A stretch of DNA of 12,265 nucleotides from JAFGIT01 sp016929465 [NCBI: Candidatus Coatesbacteria bacterium] (lineage in GTDB: Bacteria; B130-G9), in NCBI GenBank assembly GCA_016929465.1, contig JAFGIT010000208.1, forward strand, positions 1-12,265, in the 5' to 3' direction. Position 1 is the first letter of the stretch. Each line of letters starts with the position of its first letter. The translations under genes were made by a program, and so were the position numbers. Under the pieces are notes generated by a model. It had not been told where the DNA came from. It saw only the letters and a list, made by a program, of their open reading frames with translations, and did not search any database. Below, one piece after another: positions 7,329-12,265 of this stretch.

Positions 7329-8273
7329 ATGATTACTAAGAACGACTGTATGCAAAAGACGCTGGAGCGGTGCGTTTCATGCACGGGCATCGGCTTGCAC
7401 CTTGGTGAGCGGGTCCGCATGAGGCTCTGCCCGGCGCCAGCTGATACGGGCATAGTCTTTCGGAGGCTCGATCTGGATGGCAGGACCGTTTCAGCTTGTT
7501 TGAGAAATGTTGCTGATGTCTTTTATGCGACATCGATTAAAGATGGCGATGTTGAGGTGCAGACTGTCGAGCATCTCTTGGCGGCTTTTTCCGCGATGGG
7601 TATCGACAACGCGATGGTCGAACTCGACGCGAAAGAGGTCCCAATACTCGATGGGAGCGCTGCGCCGCTCGTGTTCCTGATCAAGGAGGCGGGAGTTCGC
7701 ACGCTCGATGTTCCGAGGCGCTGCATCGTAATCAAGGAGCCCATCAGGGTGGAAGCGGACGGCAAGTGGTTGGCAATACATCCGTCCGATCATCTGCGCA
7801 TATCATACACGATAGATTTCCACCATCCGGCGATCCCGAAGCAATCGTGCTCATACGCGATAACGAAGGACGAGTTCATCAAGGAGCTCGCTCCTGCAAG
7901 GACTTTCGGCTTCCTGAGCGAGATTCGTCAGCTGATGAAGATGGGCCTCGCGCAGGGTGGATGTCTCGATAATGCAATCGTAGTGAACGACCATCGCATA
8001 CTGAATCCCTACCTGAGATTCAGGGACGAATTTGTAAGACATAAAGCACTCGACCTTCTAGGCGATCTCGCGCTTCTGGGCGCACCAGTTCTCGGGCACG
8101 TTGTTGCTCATAGGGCAGGTCATTCTATGCACACCGCGCTTGTCGGGGCGATACTACAGGACCATGAGAATTGGTACGAGGCGGAGCTTTCTAGGGCAAC
8201 ACTGGAGATGGTTGCTGCCCAGAACGCGAGTCAACCTAATCGACGCTGGGAAGAAGCATATCTAACGGCTTAG
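7329..8273 (+). CDS. lpxC: UDP-3-O-acyl-N-acetylglucosamine deacetylase
   Basis: LpxC is the zinc-dependent deacetylase of the committed step of lipid A synthesis, in the cytoplasm. Numbering here is from the ATG at 7308. All hallmarks are present: VEHLLAAFSAMGIDN with catalytic Glu88 and zinc ligand His89; the EVPILDGSAAP motif (110-120); PARTFGF (196-202); and DEFVRHKALDLLGD (240-253) with zinc ligands His245 and Asp249. The catalytic His272 is in AGH. Length is normal for the family (about 305). The frame can begin at 7308, 7320, 7329 or 7350. GGAGGG touches the 7308 ATG, too close to be used. AAGGA at 7316-7320 is eight bases before the 7329 ATG, which I prefer. Family alignment would even permit 7350 (MQKTLERCVSCTGIGLH). 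It is alone on its strand, with a candidate sigma-54 promoter before it and a GC hairpin after it. Confidence 0.95.
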   Translation: MITKNDCMQKTLERCVSCTGIGLHLGERVRMRLCPAPADTGIVFRRLDLDGRTVSACLRNVADVFYATSIKDGDVEVQTVEHLLAAFSAMGIDNAMVELDAKEVPILDGSAAPLVFLIKEAGVRTLDVPRRCIVIKEPIRVEADGKWLAIHPSDHLRISYTIDFHHPAIPKQSCSYAITKDEFIKELAPARTFGFLSEIRQLMKMGLAQGGCLDNAIVVNDHRILNPYLRFRDEFVRHKALDLLGDLALLGAPVLGHVVAHRAGHSMHTALVGAILQDHENWYEAELSRATLEMVAAQNASQPNRRWEEAYLTA

Positions 8274-8295
8274 ATAAGGTAACCTAACAGACCAA

Positions 8296-8320
8296 TGGGG
8301 GCGGCCCTCCTCCGCCCCCA
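8296..8320. terminator. GC-rich hairpin between convergent genes
   Basis: TGGGGGCGG (8296-8304) and CCGCCCCCA (8312-8320) form a perfect 9-bp stem around a 7-base loop, 22 bases after the lpxC stop. There is no T-run on either side, so it is not a canonical intrinsic terminator. Placed between convergent genes, it may still act as a two-way terminator or mRNA 3'-end stabiliser. Confidence 0.5.
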
Positions 8321-8391
8321 GTCAACCCACCTATCGATCCACTGGCCTCTCAGAATGCGCTTATGAGGTCGATTCTTCATCTGTACTATAG

Positions 8392-8425
8392 ATGGACAAA
8401 TATGGACGCCATGGACTGAATGGAC
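8392..8425. repeat. Four spaced ATGGAC units
   Basis: ATGGAC occurs at 8392, 8402, 8411 and 8420, with 9-10 base periodicity and variable spacers. On the other strand the unit reads GTCCAT. Similar degenerate GTCCAT arrays are, to my recollection, common intergenic repeats in some bacterial genomes. There is no coding sense. Confidence 0.6.
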
Positions 8426-8430
8426 GCGAT

Positions 8431-8469
8431 GCCCCTGCTATGTGTAGGGGCTGGCGCTGTGCCTGCCCA
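8431..8469. repeat. Degenerate REP-like palindromic element
   Basis: GCCCCT (8431-8436) pairs with AGGGGC (8446-8451). The adjoining GGCTGGC (8449-8455) pairs with GCCTGCC (8461-8467) apart from one mismatch. The TAGGGGC...GTGCCTGCCC pattern resembles dispersed palindromic repeats seen in intergenic DNA of several phyla. It lies directly next to the ATGGAC array, 30 bases from the methyltransferase stop. Confidence 0.4.
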
Positions 8470-8498
8470 AGGCGAGATACACTCCTCGGGGAGCGCTT

Positions 8499-9317
8499 CT
8501 AGAAGACTCTGGTTGCCTTCAAGGAGAACATCAGCGGGAGCGTTTCGGGGGCCTCGGGATAGCGCCACAGACCATCATCGCCCTGCCGCAAGAAGCCGCA
8601 GGCCTTGTAAGTGCACCAGTCGAATTCGTGCAGAAATTCGATCCTGAGATCGGCCTCTATCAGAGCGTTTATGAATTCGCTGAAGCTGTGGAACCACTCG
8701 CAGCTCGCCTTGCCTACCTTGGCATCAGGATCGGCATAATCGCCGCTGTCCTCGGCAGGGAACTCCATCGGTTTCGGTGACGGGAAGTAGGCGTAGCGAA
8801 GTCTCGGGGGATCGTCTGGCCCGCCTTCATCATCCATCACGCACATGAACGGGTGGAACTCGTGAATGTATAATGTCCCCCCTGGTTTAAGAAAGTGGGC
8901 GATGACCTTTGCCCAGACCTTTAGGTCAGGCAACCACGCCTTCACACCCTCCGAGGTGAATACAATGTCGAATTGCTGCGACAAATTGGCCGGAAGCTCG
9001 GATATCTCGCTGCAGATGAACCTGGCAGGGATGTCGAGCTCCTCTGAGAGCAGCCTCGCCTTCTCTATCGCCTTCTCGGAAAAATCGACTCCGGTCACAA
9101 ACGCGCCTCTTCTCGCCCAGGAGAGAGTATCCATCCCGAAATGGCATTGAAGGTGCAGGAGTGATTTGCCGGTGACGTCGCCCAACTCCTCGATGGTTGT
9201 CGGATTCAACGTGCATCTGCCACGCTTGAAGCCCTCGACGTCGTAGAATTTCGAACTAACGTGTATTTCGGTCAGTTTGTCCCAGAACTCGCGGTTCGTC
9301 TTCAGATGCTCATTCAA
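8499..9317 (-). CDS. Class I SAM-dependent methyltransferase
   Basis: This 272-residue cytoplasmic methyltransferase has a Rossmann core. The SAM-binding motif I region is SLLHLQCHFGMDTLSWAR (52-69), in which the usual GxGxG is replaced by HLQCHFGMD, as is normal for this subfamily. VTGVDFS (74-80) is the acidic motif, FDIVFTSEGV (116-125) is motif II-like, and FLKPGGTLYIHEFHP (142-156) follows. The N-terminal NREFWDKLTEIHVSSKFYDVEGF is also typical. Substrate is unknown. The start is a TTG at 9317, supported by GGAG (9329-9326) eight bases upstream; the overlapping ATG is out of frame. It begins 39 bases after the HEAT-protein gene, probably in the same transcript. It may methylate a product of the upstream radical SAM enzyme, or be unrelated to it. 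Confidence 0.9.
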   Translation of the reverse strand: MNEHLKTNREFWDKLTEIHVSSKFYDVEGFKRGRCTLNPTTIEELGDVTGKSLLHLQCHFGMDTLSWARRGAFVTGVDFSEKAIEKARLLSEELDIPARFICSEISELPANLSQQFDIVFTSEGVKAWLPDLKVWAKVIAHFLKPGGTLYIHEFHPFMCVMDDEGGPDDPPRLRYAYFPSPKPMEFPAEDSGDYADPDAKVGKASCEWFHSFSEFINALIEADLRIEFLHEFDWCTYKACGFLRQGDDGLWRYPEAPETLPLMFSLKATRVF

Positions 9318-9356
9318 TCAACTTGCTCCGGCAGAAATGTGAGGTTTTGCCAATCT

Positions 9357-9971
9357 CTATGTTTTGAGCGTTTTTGGCTCGTCGGGGAAGTCGACGCCTA
9401 TCCCCCGGTCGCTGTGGTGGCCACCGCCGGAAGTGTCGCTGTGATGAAGAGCCGCGAGTCCCTGAATGTCTGACCAGTATTCTTTGAGGAAGGATGGAGA
9501 TTTCGTCGCGAGTTCGACAAGCGCCTCCGCTGCGGCCCTGCGGTGCCTCAGAAAGGACCTTTCGTGGAAGCCGTGAATCTGCCTCATGGCAAAGATGAGA
9601 GCAAAGATTGCCCGTGGATCGCCACACGATGCCAGGCGGTCGATATCCTCCTTCTCGCCCTTTATGATCTGCTGCCAGGAGCGTTCGCCCAGACTCGCGA
9701 GCCCACTCGCAGCATATTGGCGGACGGAGCCCGATTCATCTCCGAGCAGCGCTATCAATGGATCGATCGCCTCACGGACCTTTAGCTGGCCGAGACCCTT
9801 GGCCGCTGCGCGACGGACCTCATAGGCCGGATCCCTGAGTGCATCGAGAAGCGCTTTCTTGGACTCAGGTTCGTCGATCTCTATAAGTGCCTTGACGGCC
9901 GCCTCGCGCTTCTTCCAGCTTTCGCTTTCGAGGTTTCGCAGATGCCAGTTCAACTTGGCTTTCTCAAACAT
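9357..9971 (-). CDS. HEAT-repeat protein with Gly/His/Asp-rich tail
   Basis: The 204 residues have no signal peptide. Three HEAT (PBS-lyase-like) helix pairs occupy about 15-98: WKKREAAVKALIEI, DPAYEVRRAAAKGLGQL and ESGSVRQYAASGLASL. A less regular helical region (105-170) follows. The last ~35 residues break the pattern: ALHHSDTSGGGHHSDRGIG (174-192), then FPDEP. The tail is flexible and rich in His, Asp and Gly, so it could bind metal or be a substrate segment. HEAT proteins usually act as protein-binding scaffolds. The ATG at 9971 has only a distant GGGAG twelve bases upstream, lying inside the small frame that ends seven bases earlier, so translational coupling is possible. It lies between the radical SAM and methyltransferase genes. 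Confidence 0.8.
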   Translation of the reverse strand: MFEKAKLNWHLRNLESESWKKREAAVKALIEIDEPESKKALLDALRDPAYEVRRAAAKGLGQLKVREAIDPLIALLGDESGSVRQYAASGLASLGERSWQQIIKGEKEDIDRLASCGDPRAIFALIFAMRQIHGFHERSFLRHRRAAAEALVELATKSPSFLKEYWSDIQGLAALHHSDTSGGGHHSDRGIGVDFPDEPKTLKT

Positions 9972-9978
9972 GACCTAG

Positions 9979-10050
9979 CTAGACTCCCGAATTTATTGTA
10001 GTTTCTTTGCAGTAAGCAACTCCACACCCCATACTCAGATAATCTGCCAT
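9979..10050 (-). CDS. Candidate 23-residue peptide with C-x4-C motif
   Basis: A short frame begins at ATG 10050 and ends with TAG at 9981-9979. It starts 15 bases after the radical SAM stop and ends seven bases before the HEAT-protein ATG, so it nearly fills the gap. AGAG (10060-10057) six bases upstream is a weak ribosome site. The peptide starts MADYLSMGCGVAYC and ends in a polar KETTINSGV-like stretch; Cys9 and Cys14 are spaced C-x4-C in a small-residue context. This would suit a precursor or ligand peptide for the adjacent SPASM enzyme. No homolog is known to me, and a chance frame of this length is quite possible. Confidence 0.35.
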   Translation of the reverse strand: MADYLSMGCGVAYCKETTINSGV

Positions 10051-10065
10051 CAATTTCTCTGGCTT

Positions 10066-11298
10066 TCAATATCTACCGATTCGGTGAGAGGAAAGGTGAA
10101 GGATTTCGCTGATTGGCCCCCTTCTTAAGAGCGGGTGACTCCCCTTTTGGGGAGGCTCGGTTGCGATCGCGGCGAGATTCTCCTCCGATCTCATCTCGCT
10201 GACGAGGCGCTTTCTGATCTCGGAGAATATAGCTCTATAGGCGCTGCAATAGGGGTCCTTGGCCTTCGGGCCATCAGGCGAGGCCCAAGCCGAGTAGGCG
10301 CATCCGCCTCTGCAATGGCTTATATGAGGACAATCCCCGCATTCAACGTCAATTTGGGCTTCTCGCCTTGCCATCCATGTCGGCATTGGGCTGCTCAAGA
10401 GGTCTGAGAGAACTGGCCTATCACCAAGGCGCCCGAGGCTGCATTCTGGAAAGCCGCAGAATCTCTGACAGGGATATATCTCGCCGTACGGGTCGATGAC
10501 GAGGAACATGCCGAGACAGTCGCGAAATGTGCACAATTCGCTTTCGGAGAAGGCAACACTTCGGCACAACTCGTCCAGCGAATGTATGACCATCTCACCT
10601 CGATGGTCCAGGTAGTAATCGAGCATATCGAGGACCAGGTTTGCATAATCATCGGGTGTAATGAGATTCGAGACCCCGCCTGCACTCGATACCGGCGCCA
10701 GGGGGCGGAACGAGACCGGGAGCCTCTGCTCTCGAAAGAAATCGAGAGTCTCCAGTAAATGCGATGCAGAATCCGGCAAGAGAGTGGCAACGCACCCCAA
10801 CTTAAGTCCCTTTTTCCGAGCCAAATCGACCCCTTGCATAGTCTTCGCGAAGTGGCCAGCGCCCCTGTGGGCATCGGTTATTCCATGCGCACCATCGAGG
10901 CTGGTTCCGATCTCTACCTCATACTCGGAGAAAAGGGCGCAGAGTCGTTCGTCCAACAGCCAGAGGTTGCTCTGGAGGGCGAGAATACACCGCTCCCTGC
11001 CGAAGCGAGATGAGAGGCCTTCCAACGCATTACGAAGCAGGTCGTATCCGGCCATCAATGGCTCACCGCCGTGAAATGTCACGCTGACACTTCGTTGACC
11101 GGTCTCTGAAACCACTCTGTCGATGAAATCGATCGCTAGATCGAGCGATTCCGACGACATGTTGGGCCCAACGCGCGGCCCGAAGCAGTATTCGCATCGA
11201 GCCGGGCAGGACATCGACGTCATAAGCATGAACTGAACCGAAGCGAATCGTCCGCCTCTGTTGGATGCATCAATATCTGGTATTGCCTTTGATGTCAT
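10066..11298 (-). CDS. Radical SAM/SPASM protein, probable peptide-modifying enzyme
   Basis: The protein has 410 residues. The radical SAM cluster motif is CPARCEYC (Cys31, 35, 38), followed by FGPRVGPNM; HGGEP (76-80) binds SAM. The SPASM region carries the full set of auxiliary-cluster cysteines: C261-x15-C277 with IDPYGEIYPC, then C320-GD-C323-x5-C329-RGG-C333 and C351. This architecture belongs to enzymes that modify ribosomal peptides or activate partner proteins (anSME-like). From memory the closest match is the Mhun_1560-type family of putative peptide-modifying enzymes (TIGR04083), but I could not check this. Residues beyond about 368 are unlike the family and overlap a palindromic repeat. 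A 170-base gap separates it from the ABC ATPase upstream. The ribosome site is weak (AAGG about 13 bases before the ATG). The substrate is unknown; candidates are the downstream 23-residue peptide or the HEAT-protein tail. Confidence 0.9.
   Translation of the reverse strand: MTSKAIPDIDASNRGGRFASVQFMLMTSMSCPARCEYCFGPRVGPNMSSESLDLAIDFIDRVVSETGQRSVSVTFHGGEPLMAGYDLLRNALEGLSSRFGRERCILALQSNLWLLDERLCALFSEYEVEIGTSLDGAHGITDAHRGAGHFAKTMQGVDLARKKGLKLGCVATLLPDSASHLLETLDFFREQRLPVSFRPLAPVSSAGGVSNLITPDDYANLVLDMLDYYLDHRGEMVIHSLDELCRSVAFSESELCTFRDCLGMFLVIDPYGEIYPCQRFCGFPECSLGRLGDRPVLSDLLSSPMPTWMARREAQIDVECGDCPHISHCRGGCAYSAWASPDGPKAKDPYCSAYRAIFSEIRKRLVSEMRSEENLAAIATEPPQKGSHPLLRRGPISEILHLSSHRIGRY
10112..10155. 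repeat. Palindromic repeat inside the radical SAM 3' end
   Basis: CTCCCC (10139-10144) and GGGGAG (10149-10154) form a 6-bp hairpin with a TTTT loop. It is preceded by a CCCCCTTCTTAAGAGCGGGT-type stretch (10117-10136) with CTTAAG at its centre. This layout looks like dispersed REP-type elements of intergenic DNA. Here it is translated as the EPPQKGSHPLLRRG segment (381-394) of the radical SAM tail. Confidence 0.45.
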
Positions 11299-11468
11299 TG
11301 CTTAGAGAGCACCTTGATTAGAGCCTGAGCATCGGCTTTGAATTCAAGATATGGTATATGCAATCGTCCTTCGACGGTGTCGCGGCCCCCGACTTAGCAA
11401 TTTGTTGTGGCCTATCTTCTATGCTAACCACCATAAGTTGTGGATTGGTGTGATGGCCTTGCCCAATA
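11299..11468. other. Gap between ABC ATPase and radical SAM genes
   Basis: These 170 bases contain no convincing terminator and no clear promoter. A 38-codon minus-strand frame (11434-11318) lies here without a Shine-Dalgarno, so I do not call it a gene. Whether the radical SAM gene is cotranscribed with the ABC genes cannot be told. Confidence 0.5.
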
Positions 11469-12265
11469 CTATATACGGTGGCAGGCGACTTGCCATTCTC
11501 TACCTACCTCTATCAGCCGAGGCTCCTCGACCGTGCACTCTGCAACGGCCTCGCTGCACCGGTTTCGAAACCGACATCCCTGGCCATTCAGCTCATCGAC
11601 CCTTCGCGCGGGGTATAAACTCGCAGTTGGTTTGCTACCGATCTTGGGGATGGATGCGAGAAGCAGTCTAGTGTAAGGGTGCATCGCTCCCGCGAACAGC
11701 GACCTAGCGGGGGCAACCTCCATCAGTTTGCCGAGATACATCACCGCGATTGTGTCGGCAATTTGGCCGACCATCTGAAGGTCATGCGCGATAATGAGGT
11801 AAGTGAGGTATCTCTTGGCCTTCAGTTCGAGCAGCAGGTTCAGGACTTTGGCCTGCACGGAAACGTCGAGCGCGGAGACCGGTTCATCGGCAAGGACCAC
11901 TCGGGGCTCAACCGCCAGTGCCCGGGCGATCCCGATACGTTGCCGCTGCCCCCCCGAGAACTCGTGCGGGTATTTATCCATGGCAGCACCCGAAAGGCCG
12001 ACCTCGCTTAGAAGCTCACTCACGCGCTGGGAACGCCATGAGCGATCACCGAGTCGATGTATCACCATGCCCTCCGCGACTATCGAGCCGACTTTCATTC
12101 GCGGATTTAGCGAAGCGAAGGGGTCCTGGAATACCATTTGGACGGCCCTTCTGAAGCTCTTAAGGCCTGCCCTGGGGAGAGAGAAAACGTCTTCACCCAT
12201 GAACCGAACCGTGCCCCCATCCGGGTCGATGAGCCGGGCCATCAGCATCGCGAGCGTGGTCTTGC
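11469..12265 (-). CDS. Oligopeptide/dipeptide ABC transporter ATP-binding protein (5' partial)
   Basis: This is an ATPase of the Opp/Dpp peptide importer family, at the cytoplasmic face of the inner membrane. The gene runs off the window; the edge codons read KTTLA, the end of a Walker A. Numbering from the Met at 12248: Q-loop VFQDPFASLNPR (39-50), signature FSGGQRQRIGIARAL (97-111), Walker B VVLADEPVSALD (117-128), H-loop His155. The C-terminal oligopeptide-transporter extension contains HPYTRLLLASIP (190-201) and Cys225, Cys231, Cys238 and Cys256, the spacing associated with an iron-sulfur cluster in related OppD/DppD-type subunits. It resembles the DppF/OppF half by its VFQDPFASLNPR motif, but subunit type cannot be fixed from a fragment. 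Permease and binding-protein genes, if present, lie beyond the window. Confidence 0.92.
   Translation of the reverse strand, partial: KTTLAMLMARLIDPDGGTVRFMGEDVFSLPRAGLKSFRRAVQMVFQDPFASLNPRMKVGSIVAEGMVIHRLGDRSWRSQRVSELLSEVGLSGAAMDKYPHEFSGGQRQRIGIARALAVEPRVVLADEPVSALDVSVQAKVLNLLLELKAKRYLTYLIIAHDLQMVGQIADTIAVMYLGKLMEVAPARSLFAGAMHPYTRLLLASIPKIGSKPTASLYPARRVDELNGQGCRFRNRCSEAVAECTVEEPRLIEVGREWQVACHRI

Noticed and set aside
11318-11434. 38-codon minus-strand frame just upstream of the radical SAM gene, considered as a precursor peptide.
   Set aside because: It has no Shine-Dalgarno, one Cys, no repeat or leader-like pattern, and nothing to set it apart from chance.
11351-11676. Plus-strand frames of 78 and 106 codons over the 3' end of the ABC ATPase.
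   Set aside because: They are antisense to conserved transporter motifs, and their own sequences are rich in shadow-type Arg/Pro/Ser residues.
8499-12265. The leftward gene set considered as a defence or toxin-antitoxin system.
   Set aside because: No nuclease, toxin, STAND ATPase or reverse transcriptase motif is present; the ABC protein is a peptide-transport ATPase by its C-terminal extension.

Overview
The window looks like chromosome from an uncultivated or little-studied Gram-negative bacterium. lpxC (lipid A synthesis) and an O-antigen-ligase-type membrane protein imply an LPS-bearing outer membrane. The genes are moderately GC-rich with an AT-rich intergenic gap. The secreted right-handed beta-helix proteins ending in a GTVD(M/L)GYHYP cap are a style I associate with deep-branching candidate phyla. 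I cannot name the phylum from sequence alone.

Left part (2-6851). The 3' part of a Wzy/WaaL-like O-antigen ligase/polymerase fused to TPRs runs rightward. It converges on two leftward tandem paralogs encoding exported parallel beta-helix proteins of 681 and 1018 residues. The paralogs overlap by ATGA, share long near-identical DNA tracts, and are followed by a decayed stump of a third paralog start that abuts the ligase stop codon.

Centre (6852-8498). A 455-bp AT-rich divergent gap holds a perfect 9-bp inverted repeat and a good match to a sigma-54 (-24/-12) promoter just upstream of lpxC. This is unusual control for an essential envelope gene. lpxC appears monocistronic and is followed by a GC hairpin and a stretch of degenerate intergenic repeats (four ATGGAC units and a REP-like palindrome).

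Right part (8499-12265). Five leftward reading frames are read in this order: the end of an Opp/Dpp-type peptide ABC transporter ATPase, a radical SAM/SPASM protein, a tiny 23-codon frame with a C-x4-C motif squeezed into a 94-bp gap, a HEAT-repeat protein with a Gly/His/Asp-rich tail, and a SAM-dependent methyltransferase with a TTG start. The radical SAM/SPASM enzyme, candidate peptide, HEAT protein and methyltransferase form a compact set that could be an undescribed peptide-modification (RiPP-like) locus. That reading is inference and rests mainly on gene order and SPASM architecture.
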